Source: Clostridium sp. CAG:411 (GTDB taxonomy: Bacteria > Bacillota > Clostridia > Lachnospirales > Lachnospiraceae). Taken from it: 15,224 bases of DNA. A program made the translations under genes and the position numbers. Below, piece by piece: positions 8,355 through 14,043 of the stretch; the first letter of the stretch is position 1, and each line of letters opens with the position of its first letter. The notes beneath the pieces were generated by a model, which was given only the letters and a program-made list of their open reading frames with translations, was not told where the DNA came from and ran no database searches. The stretch is taken from NCBI GenBank assembly GCA_000437275.1, contig FR899653.1:1-15224 (forward strand), in the 5' to 3' direction.

Positions 8355-8435
8355 GTAACTGTTCAGAAAGCACCCTTATGTGTATATGACTTGTTCCTCT
8401 GAACAGTTACCATTCTTTGATAAATTGAACAAGTC
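8355..8435 (-). promoter_or_regulatory. interleaved inverted repeats, possible RNA pseudoknot in the permease leader
   Basis: Two perfect inverted repeats interleave. GTAACTGTTCAGA (8355-8367) pairs with TCTGAACAGTTAC (8398-8410), 13 bp. GACTTGTTC (8388-8396) pairs with GAACAAGTC (8427-8435), 9 bp, each repeat having one arm in the other's loop. Linkers are 20, 1 and 16 nt. In the (-) transcript the structure ends about 21 nt before the permease ATG, close to its ribosome binding site. It could fold as an H-type pseudoknot or as two exclusive hairpins, or the repeats could be DNA operator sites. There is no T-run after it, so it is not an ordinary terminator. Confidence 0.5.
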
Positions 8436-8452
8436 CTTGTCAACTTTCTTCA

Positions 8453-9772
8453 TTACTCTTCTTCGGTAATTTCATCATAAGTCGGTCTTACGATATTGTA
8501 GCAGGTGTCTAGCTTTAACATCTTCCCTTTCAAAGAACCAATCTTACTTTTGTCCATATAAACAAGGGCATCCTCTGTATCGCCTACTGCTTTCAGCCAA
8601 AAATACTGTTTGCTGCCAGGAGGGATAGATGCACAAAAATTTACCGGAAGTTTACAAGTATCCACTAGTTTTTTATTTTTGTCATAAATCCACATGGTTG
8701 GTGTCTTCTTTCCTTTTTCTACTGCTTCAGACCATGAGTCATATACATACAGGTAATTTGTATCCGTTGTAAAAATAGCCTCTTTATCTATGTCTTTCCA
8801 TTTTTTCTCGTCGGAGCCATCCAGATTGCTTTCATAGATAGCATCATCTTTCTTTTTTAAAAGATCCGAATACGTAAAATATAATTTATTCTGCCAGAAA
8901 GCAATTCTCTGAACAAGAAAACGTGTTACACCATCCTTGTCCTTTTGCTTTGAAAAGAGTTCTGTCACTTTTTGGTTCGTAATGTTATAACAGATCCATT
9001 TGTTTTCGTAATTTTGCCACATTTCCTGTTTCTGCTGTTTCCATTTTTTGGGACTCACATTATCATCTTCATCATTGTCATCGTTCAAAAAATCTAATTT
9101 TTTTGAGTAGCCACCTATAAATAAATAAATGTTGTTTCCGTATGCTACTAAGTCCCCGGGATCACTGTTAAAAATATCTTTTGCACAATAAACGGTTTTG
9201 GGGGAAGCCTTCTTTTTTAAGTCAATCGCTTTCAGGGAGACCTGTTCGTTTTTATCTGTTACGGTATAATACAGTTTGCCTCTATGAATCATCCAAAAAC
9301 CTATAGTATCTTTTTTTATTTCACAAACTTTATTTCGTTTACTTCCATCCAAAGAGATGGAGTAAAATACAGAATAATAGATCTGTTCTTCTTTATCATA
9401 TTCCGTAGTTCTTACATAGAGATTGTCCTTGTATAAGTTCATGTAACCATCCTCTGCTCGGATGTAAGCGTTACAGTTTGTTCTATGAGAGGAGCTTTCC
9501 TTTTCGTGCATACAATCGGATTTTCCACACAAAGGAACGGCTTTCATGGTTTTTTTATCCACATAGTAGATGTAGTCATCCAACAATTTATAGTACGCAT
9601 CATCCGTTTCTGCCATACTGAGACCAAATTCATAAGTTTCCCCATAATACATATACTGAAAATCCTGTCCGGGAACATAGGTATCTTTGTATTGTATTTT
9701 GTCTTTGCCACATCCATTGAAAAGGACGCATATGCTTAGGATGCATAGTAGACATAGTGTTTTGTGTTTCAT
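8453..9772 (-). CDS. lipoprotein, probable beta-propeller-like sensor/binding protein
   Basis: A 439-residue protein. The ATG at 9772 is chosen because AGGAGG lies 9 nt upstream and it gives a clean lipoprotein signal, MKHKTLCLLCILSICVLFNG followed by Cys21 (lipobox LFNGC), so the mature protein should be anchored outside the membrane. The body has repeated Tyr/Trp-rich strand patterns such as LLDDYIYYVDK, NLYKDNLYVRT, HRGKLYYTV, YGNNIYLFIGG and WQNKLYFTYSD, spaced about 40-60 residues apart. This is typical of a beta-propeller resembling the DUF5050-type lipoproteins of Clostridia. An early cluster PLCGKSDCMHE (80-90) plus Cys100 (TNCNAY) supplies three Cys and one His that could form a metal site or disulfides. 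It sits between the small secreted protein and the ABC permease, so it may be the external recognition part of that system. Function not established. Confidence 0.75.
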   Translation of the reverse strand: MKHKTLCLLCILSICVLFNGCGKDKIQYKDTYVPGQDFQYMYYGETYEFGLSMAETDDAYYKLLDDYIYYVDKKTMKAVPLCGKSDCMHEKESSSHRTNCNAYIRAEDGYMNLYKDNLYVRTTEYDKEEQIYYSVFYSISLDGSKRNKVCEIKKDTIGFWMIHRGKLYYTVTDKNEQVSLKAIDLKKKASPKTVYCAKDIFNSDPGDLVAYGNNIYLFIGGYSKKLDFLNDDNDEDDNVSPKKWKQQKQEMWQNYENKWICYNITNQKVTELFSKQKDKDGVTRFLVQRIAFWQNKLYFTYSDLLKKKDDAIYESNLDGSDEKKWKDIDKEAIFTTDTNYLYVYDSWSEAVEKGKKTPTMWIYDKNKKLVDTCKLPVNFCASIPPGSKQYFWLKAVGDTEDALVYMDKSKIGSLKGKMLKLDTCYNIVRPTYDEITEEE

Positions 9773-9783
9773 TGTGGCCTTCC

Positions 9784-9830
9784 TCCTTTTTTGAAAGGAA
9801 TCCTCTGTCATTATAAATGACAGAGGATTC
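9784..9830 (-). promoter_or_regulatory. strong hairpin and ribosome-binding-site hairpin before the lipoprotein gene
   Basis: Perfect 15-bp stem GAATCCTCTGTCATT (9798-9812) with AATGACAGAGGATTC (9816-9830), loop of 3 nt, directly after the stop codon of the upstream secreted-protein gene. No T-run follows on the (-) strand, so it is a weak candidate for full termination. Next to it, TCCTTT (9799-9794) can pair with AAAGGA (9789-9784) around a 4-nt loop, covering part of the AGGAGG of the lipoprotein gene. The two stems share 2 nt. Likely roles are mRNA stabilisation, processing, or setting the ratio of the two products. Confidence 0.6.
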
Positions 9831-9845
9831 TTCTACTATTTACGT

Positions 9846-10277
9846 TTATTCCTTGATGTAGTTTACGCCAGCCTTTCTTGCTCCGATTGTTTTGATAGGA
9901 TCCCAGGTTACGGAATTGTAACTTACTTTATATTTTCCGTAGCACATATCTACGGTGACGGGTGTACGTTGTGACTTTGAAGTAACAGAATAGCGGGTAG
10001 CATAGGATGATCTCGGTCCCTCAACATGATAGTAAGCTTTTTTGTCAAAACGATAATAAATCCTTGTTTCAATCGATAATTCTCGTGCCGGACCATTTGA
10101 AACAATTAAAGTTCCTGTTGTTTGTTCTGTTTTTTTGCCATCTGATAAAGTAGCGTTTACCGTAATGCCACCAACATTTTGGGCGTGTGCATAGTTTTTA
10201 TTCACACCTATGCCGGAAGCTAATATTACACCTGCCATCAGTAAAACTCCACATTTTTTAACTAATTTATTTTGCAT
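9846..10277 (-). CDS. small secreted protein of unknown function
   Basis: A 143-residue exported protein with a very strong ribosome binding site (AGGAGGAG, 7 nt before the ATG). Residues 1-32 are a signal peptide: KLVKK, hydrophobic core VLLMAGVILASGIGV, and AHA before the probable cut at 32/33. The mature part (about 111 residues) is rich in Thr, Ser, Tyr and Val with alternating strand-like patterns (GTLIVSNG, LSIETRIYYRF, RTPVTVDM, KYKVSYNSVTW) and a basic excess, so probably a small beta-sandwich or barrel. It has one mature Cys (112) and no recognised family motif. It is the first gene after the strong promoter and probably the most abundant product of the cassette. A secreted peptide effector such as a bacteriocin-like protein, or the external partner of the lipoprotein and transporter, are both guesses. 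Confidence 0.75.
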   Translation of the reverse strand: MQNKLVKKCGVLLMAGVILASGIGVNKNYAHAQNVGGITVNATLSDGKKTEQTTGTLIVSNGPARELSIETRIYYRFDKKAYYHVEGPRSSYATRYSVTSKSQRTPVTVDMCYGKYKVSYNSVTWDPIKTIGARKAGVNYIKE

Positions 10278-10319
10278 TATAAAACTCCTCCTATTTGCTG
10301 TTTTGTAGATTAAATTATC

Positions 10320-10343
10320 AATAGATAGAGAAAATTATCTATT
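10320..10343. promoter_or_regulatory. dyad in the 5' leader of the secreted-protein gene
   Basis: AATAGATA (10320-10327) and TATCTATT (10336-10343), 8 bp with an 8-nt spacer, lie in the predicted 160-nt untranslated leader. On the (-) strand the motif GATAATTT also occurs twice at a 20-nt distance around it. This could be a protein-binding site or a weak hairpin. Confidence 0.3.
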
Positions 10344-10407
10344 TTACTGTACAAAATTTGTTTCCTGTTTTCTGAAAAACACAAATACAAAAAACAAATT
10401 TGAAATC

Positions 10408-10441
10408 TCACAATATTTCGTACGAGTTCGAGTTATTGTGA
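10408..10441. promoter_or_regulatory. dyad at the predicted transcription start of the cassette
   Basis: TCACAATA (10408-10415) and TATTGTGA (10434-10441), 8 bp with an 18-nt spacer. It begins at the expected +1 of the (-) strand promoter and extends to about +32. That is a usual place for a repressor operator or a 5'-end stabilising hairpin. Which, if either, is not shown. Confidence 0.35.
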
Positions 10442-10445
10442 TTTA

Positions 10446-10474
10446 ATTTTACACATATTTATACGCTGTGTCAA
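10446..10474 (-). promoter_or_regulatory. strong sigma-A type promoter of the secreted protein/ABC cassette
   Basis: On the (-) strand a perfect -35 TTGACA (10474-10469) is followed by exactly 17 nt and the -10 TAAAAT (10451-10446), one mismatch from consensus. The expected start is near 10439, which gives a leader of about 160 nt before the secreted-protein ATG at 10277. Confidence 0.75.
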
Positions 10475-10676
10475 CAAAAATGAATGATTTACAATATTAA
10501 AATACAAAAACATGTTGATTGGATGTGCTTTTGTAAAGTGGATGAGAAAGATATTGATTAGTTAAAAAGAAGAAGAAACAATATCTGTTTCATTGAATAA
10601 TGCGATGTACAATATTTGGATTGATTACTAAAAAGAAAGGCAAATCGTCTTATTTCTCCCTATTGTAGCAAGGATG
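10475..10676. other. intergenic stretch between divergent promoters, nothing recognised
   Basis: This A/T-rich stretch separates the divergent cassette promoter and the sirtuin promoter. The whole gap between the two genes is 454 nt. I see no reading frame with a ribosome binding site, no RNA gene and no long repeat in it. A 17-codon frame at about 10512 lacks a binding site and is not called. Confidence 0.6.
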
Positions 10677-10685
10677 TGCTATAAT
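10677..10685 (+). promoter_or_regulatory. extended -10 promoter of the sirtuin gene
   Basis: TGCTATAAT is a perfect extended -10 (TG-n-TATAAT); the -35 region is poor, as is usual for this class. Transcription should begin near 10692, about 40 nt before the sirtuin ATG. Confidence 0.6.
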
Positions 10686-10731
10686 AATAGTATAAGTATT
10701 TGTAGTAATGAAAATAGAGAGGGGCATTCGG

Positions 10732-11472
10732 ATGGAAAAAAAGATAGCTAAGCTGGTAGAATATTTAAAAGAAAGTAATAATCTTGTATTTTTTGGTGGT
10801 GCTGGGGTGAGTACAGCCAGTAATATTCCAGATTTTAGAAGTTCAGATGGGCTTTACAGTAAAAAGTTAAATCGTCAATTTTCTCCAGAAGAGGCGGTGT
10901 CACATACCTTTCTTATGAGACATCCAGAAGAGTTTTATGAATTTTATAAGCAAAATTTGATTTATCCAGATGCAAAGCCAAATGCATGTCATGAAGCACT
11001 GGTAAAATTGGAAAAAATGGGAAAATTAAAGGCGATTGTTACACAGAATATTGATGGACTTCATCAGGCGGCAGGAAGCAAAGTTGTGTACGAATTACAT
11101 GGTTCTGTTCATCGAAATTATTGTATACAATGTGGTACTCGTTACGATAATGCGGCATATATTTTGCAGGCACAAGGGGTACCTAAATGTGAGAAGTGTG
11201 GTGGAGAGGTTCGACCAGATGTGGTATTATATGAAGAAGGACTGGATGATAATGTAATTCGTGGTGCTGTACATGCAATTAGCAATGCGGATACTTTGAT
11301 TATAGGAGGAACATCCCTTGTGGTATATCCAGCCGCAGGATTAATCAATTATTTTAATGGCAAACATTTAATCCAAATAAATAAAACAAAAACAAAAGCA
11401 GATAGTCAGGCAGATTTGACAATTAATGACGATATTGCGAAAGTAATGAAGGAAGCGGTTGACTTAATATAG
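10732..11472 (+). CDS. sirtuin, NAD-dependent protein deacylase (CobB/Sir2 family)
   Basis: A 246-residue cytoplasmic enzyme that removes acyl groups from lysine using NAD+. The ATG at 10732 is chosen because AGAGGGG lies 7 nt upstream; a start 8 codons earlier has no site. NAD-binding motifs: GGAGVSTASNIPDFRSSDGLY (within 22-42), TQNIDGLHQAAGS (104-116) and GGTSLVVYPAAG (192-203). The catalytic His123 is in ELHGS. The structural zinc is held by Cys131, Cys134, Cys153 and Cys156 (CIQC and CEKC), followed by RPDVVLYEE. Every catalytic and metal residue is present and the length is normal for single-domain bacterial sirtuins. It stands alone between divergent and convergent neighbours, with its own promoter and the inverted repeat at 11549-11630 downstream. 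Acyl preference (acetyl or longer) cannot be told here. Confidence 0.93.
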   Translation: MEKKIAKLVEYLKESNNLVFFGGAGVSTASNIPDFRSSDGLYSKKLNRQFSPEEAVSHTFLMRHPEEFYEFYKQNLIYPDAKPNACHEALVKLEKMGKLKAIVTQNIDGLHQAAGSKVVYELHGSVHRNYCIQCGTRYDNAAYILQAQGVPKCEKCGGEVRPDVVLYEEGLDDNVIRGAVHAISNADTLIIGGTSLVVYPAAGLINYFNGKHLIQINKTKTKADSQADLTINDDIAKVMKEAVDLI

Positions 11473-11548
11473 AAAAACATGGTATTTGCTAGGAGAGTAA
11501 CCACTTTAGTATAAGAATAAATGTGTGACAGCAATTTTATAATAGTTA

Positions 11549-11630
11549 TAAAAATAGGACTGCGTTAAAATATATGGAAAGATATAGTAAAAAATAGATA
11601 TCAATCCTATATATAGCAGTCCTATTTTTA
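11549..11630. terminator. long inverted repeat, probable bidirectional terminator
   Basis: Perfect 15-bp arms TAAAAATAGGACTGC (11549-11563) and GCAGTCCTATTTTTA (11616-11630) flank 52 nt. The interior can pair further (TATATGGA with TCCTATATA, GATAT with ATATC), making one 82-nt hairpin. T-rich ends on both strands fit termination of the convergent sirtuin and exonuclease genes. Its length and symmetrical ends also resemble a small non-autonomous insertion element. Confidence 0.65.
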
Positions 11631-11684
11631 TGGTGCATCATGTAATTAGTATAAATTCTAATAAAGATAAAATGCATCCAATTA

Positions 11685-12635
11685 TTATGCATGTCTTTTT
11701 TCTGCCTTTTTATTATGAATGTCTTCCTTTTGTTTTTTTAAGTTCGACGCTTCTTCTTTTGAAATAATTTTAATGGTTTTTACTGCAAAATAACGGTCAT
11801 TATCACTTTTTTTTATTCGCAATTTTCCCTTTAGATAACCATGTTTTTTACAGTGAAACACTCCAAAATAATTTTTAGAGTTATTAGAAAACCAATCAAT
11901 TTTTTTTATTCCATTTTCTTGACATACAGGGCAGGTGGCAAGTTTTACATTTTTGGCATGCAACAATACTTCTCTGTTTTTATATTCCATGGAAATATAT
12001 TTTGCGTAGCTTTTGAAGGAGACATAAATTTCATCCTCTTTTTTTCGTGGAGGATTGAAATAGTCAATTTCCATATATTTCTTTGTTTTCTTCAGGTCGA
12101 ATTTCTGAAAGATTTTTGCTGTATATTTTGCATCCCCGATGGCAGAGTGAAATTCTTCCTTTTCTGTAATATGAAAGAAGTCAGCCGCAAAGGAAAGTGC
12201 TCGTATTTTTTTCTCTGCTTCAAAAAAGATTGCAAATAGGCTCTGTACATCATAATAAAAAAATGGTTTTCTTGATAGAGTAGGGAAGTGATAAAACTTC
12301 ATGTTTCTTTGAAGTTCAACTAAATCCATGGAACCCCAAGTACAAAAAATGCAATCTTCTCCACACCATTGCAGGAATTCTCTTAATACTTTCGGAAAAG
12401 GTTTCCCATTTTCCTGAAGTTCTTTCATTGTATGTTGAATGATTTCAGATACGTTTGGGTCTAGTGCTGTATATATTTGGGGTTGAATTAATGCAGAAAA
12501 GGAATCAAGAATTTCCTGTTTTTCATTCAGTTTGACTGCACCGATTTCTATTATCTCGAATGGAATCAAATTGGGCTCTTCTGTTTTTTTCTCTGCGTCT
12601 TGATTCCATTCTAAGTCAAATACAATATAATTCAA
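11685..12635 (-). CDS. DnaQ-like 3'-5' exonuclease (DEDDh) with C-terminal zinc-ribbon-like segment
   Basis: A 316-residue nuclease read from a TTG start at 12635; AAAGG lies 10 nt upstream and the first codons (MNYIVFDLEW) already contain the catalytic motif, so a later start is excluded. DEDDh residues: Asp7 and Glu9 in FDLEW, Asp104 in WGSMDL, and His163 with Asp168 in HSAIGDAKYTAKIF. This places it with the KapD/ERI1-like exonucleases that trim RNA or DNA 3' ends. Residues 230-275 carry Cys235-x2-Cys238 and Cys262-x2-His265, a likely zinc ribbon, followed by a basic tail (KSDNDRYF... KKAEKRHA), which suggests nucleic-acid binding. The substrate is unknown. The gene is probably transcribed alone, with a terminator upstream (12770-12830) and the inverted repeat 11549-11630 downstream. 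Confidence 0.85.
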   Translation of the reverse strand: MNYIVFDLEWNQDAEKKTEEPNLIPFEIIEIGAVKLNEKQEILDSFSALIQPQIYTALDPNVSEIIQHTMKELQENGKPFPKVLREFLQWCGEDCIFCTWGSMDLVELQRNMKFYHFPTLSRKPFFYYDVQSLFAIFFEAEKKIRALSFAADFFHITEKEEFHSAIGDAKYTAKIFQKFDLKKTKKYMEIDYFNPPRKKEDEIYVSFKSYAKYISMEYKNREVLLHAKNVKLATCPVCQENGIKKIDWFSNNSKNYFGVFHCKKHGYLKGKLRIKKSDNDRYFAVKTIKIISKEEASNLKKQKEDIHNKKAEKRHA

Positions 12636-12766
12636 GTTAAATCAACCTTTCTATATAAGTTAATGTAATAGTTCAGCCAGAAAGATTCAGAAAGAGCCAG
12701 AATATGCAATTTGGCTAAAAGTTTCTTTTTGATTGGACTTTTTATACATGCAAAGTATTCACTAAA

Positions 12767-12830
12767 TAAAAATGATTGTTCAGACTGCTCGTAGTTTGTC
12801 AACAATCGAGTGCAATTTGAACAATCATTT
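12767..12830 (-). terminator. terminator after the coiled-coil membrane protein gene
   Basis: On the (-) strand 13-bp perfect arms (12830-12818 and 12782-12770, core TGATTGTTCA) flank 35 nt that can pair again (TGC-TCG with CGAGTGCA and TTG with CAA). The far arm runs straight into TTTTTATTT. It begins 22 nt after the gene's stop codon. Confidence 0.75.
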
Positions 12831-12851
12831 CTGCAAACTAAATTGTTATAA

Positions 12852-13835
12852 TTAATTGTTACCAGCAATTAAAGCGGCAATTTCTTCAGGAGTCATAACG
12901 TGGTTAGGATCATCACTGACAGAAGGAGTGTCCTCTTCCATAGGAGTAGGTTCTTCAATTGCAGCGGAAACTTCTGGGATAGTGTCAGGAGCAGGAACTT
13001 CTTCTGCGGAAGTGTTGTCTGTGTCTATGTATGTTTCTGAAACTTCCTCTTGTACTGGTTCAGAAGTAGTCAATGTTTCCTGTGTTTCTTCTGAAGATAT
13101 GTTATCCACTGGTACTGGTTCAGAAGTAGTTATTGCTTCCAGAGTTTCTTCCGTAGATGTGGTTTCCTCTGGTACTGTAGTCACGGAAGGGCTATCAATA
13201 GTTGGAATTGAAATGGAACCCTCAGCCATGGCATTTATAATTATATCTAATTTTTCCTGTGTTTTTTGTAAGGAAGCGGAAAATTCATTTGCCAATTCCT
13301 CCATACCAAGCACTACATTGTCATAGGCTTTTTGCTGAAAGACCATAAGGCTTTTCGTATTTTCACGTCCATATTTTACAGAAATCTTAGCATTACGTTC
13401 CCCTGTCTGTTGAATTTGTGTAACCACATTTTCAAAATCTCCAGCTAAATGCTGATCTAATTGTTCCAAACATTCCTGCATCGTTTTTGTATTTTTTTGA
13501 ACAGCAACATAGATTGCTTTTTCTAATGTTTCTACACTGTCTAATTCCTGTTTAGAAGTATCTGTAGTTGCATTAGATGTGTTAGAAAGTAGTTGTTCTA
13601 ATAAAGCAGTCTGTTTTTTTAATTGTTCTTCCTGTGTTTGTTTTCTTTCTAAATTCCATTCTTCATGTAGTGAAAATAAATTGGAAAAAAGAAGATAGGA
13701 TAAAATTAACAGAACCCCCATTCCGATAGCAATAACAGGTACTTGATTTTGATATACCTGAAAGAAATAAAATTCTTCTAAAAGAACTCCGACACAACAA
13801 ATTCCTAGAATAATACATTTACTTTCTCGTTTCAT
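12852..13835 (-). CDS. two-span membrane protein with coiled coil and acidic repeat tail, unknown function
   Basis: A 327-residue protein. The open frame extends upstream, but GAGGGGG lies 6 nt before the ATG at 13835, so the shorter start is chosen (an ATG two codons earlier is immediately next to that site). Residues 8-25 and 33-53 are two hydrophobic spans in a hairpin. Residues 58-205 are helical and charged with heptad-like spacing (ERKQTQEEQLKKQTALLEQL), a probable coiled coil. Residues 210-310 are an acidic Thr/Ser/Glu/Pro region containing a 20-residue tandem repeat (ETLEAITTSEPV and ETQETLTTSEPV). The last residues are MTPEEIAALIAG, like the short EEIxALL peptide at the start of the flagellar switch proteins FliM/FliN. 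No enzyme motif is present. A scaffold or envelope-associated role is inference. It follows spoVAF on the same strand after 208 nt. Confidence 0.7.
   Translation of the reverse strand: MKRESKCIILGICCVGVLLEEFYFFQVYQNQVPVIAIGMGVLLILSYLLFSNLFSLHEEWNLERKQTQEEQLKKQTALLEQLLSNTSNATTDTSKQELDSVETLEKAIYVAVQKNTKTMQECLEQLDQHLAGDFENVVTQIQQTGERNAKISVKYGRENTKSLMVFQQKAYDNVVLGMEELANEFSASLQKTQEKLDIIINAMAEGSISIPTIDSPSVTTVPEETTSTEETLEAITTSEPVPVDNISSEETQETLTTSEPVQEEVSETYIDTDNTSAEEVPAPDTIPEVSAAIEEPTPMEEDTPSVSDDPNHVMTPEEIAALIAGNN
13052..13177 (-). repeat. 60-bp tandem repeat inside the acidic tail
   Basis: Two 60-bp copies (13052-13111 and 13112-13171) plus a short partial third begin with GTACTGG; the first 19 nt of the two copies are identical. 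They encode a 20-residue unit rich in Glu, Thr and Ser-Glu-Pro-Val. The period is a multiple of three, so copy number can change without breaking the frame. Confidence 0.7.
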
Positions 13836-13947
13836 AAGCATCCCCCTCGTATAAAAATAGTAACAAATTTGCCTGTTTTGCGACACATTAAGCCATGAAA
13901 AGCAATTGTTTGTAAAATATCTTGGCTTTGGTCCTTGGCATCCTAAT

Positions 13948-13983
13948 GATACAAGGGTCAAAGTATTGTTTGACCCCGGTATC
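13948..13983. repeat. intergenic palindrome between spoVAF and the membrane protein gene
   Basis: GATAC-2-GGGTCAAA (13948-13962), a 6-nt loop, then TTTGACCC-2-GTATC (13969-13983): 13 bp in two stems with a 2x2 internal loop. Outside it the motif ATCCTA repeats on both sides. There is no T-run on either strand, so it is not a normal terminator. It lies in the transcribed leader if the genes are co-transcribed. Confidence 0.55.
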
Positions 13984-14043
13984 CTACCATTAATTTTTTT
14001 CTCAATTAAATTTATTTTATCACAAAAAAGGTAAAAAAGATAC

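Noticed and set aside
8415..8443. TTGACA on the (-) strand as a promoter for the permease gene
   Set aside because: The -35 is perfect, but 16-18 nt further there is only TCAAAG-like sequence, and the element overlaps the interleaved repeats.
10512..10565. 17-codon frame as a possible signalling peptide
   Set aside because: No ribosome binding site and no partner genes of a peptide-signalling system nearby.
11036..11257. 73-codon frame inside the sirtuin gene
   Set aside because: It is a shifted frame wholly within a well-supported enzyme gene.
12632..12868. 78-codon frame on the (-) strand between the exonuclease and the membrane protein genes
   Set aside because: It contains the terminator hairpin 12770-12830, overlaps the upstream gene's end, and has no ribosome binding site or protein-like composition.
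12856..13326. 156-codon (+) strand frame rich in Ser/Val opposite the acidic tail
   Set aside because: It is the mirror of the low-complexity repeat region; the (-) strand frame has the ribosome binding site, membrane spans and terminator.
13948..13983. Palindrome as a terminator for spoVAF
   Set aside because: No T-run follows on the (-) strand and it lies 60 nt after the stop codon, so it is kept as an unexplained element instead.
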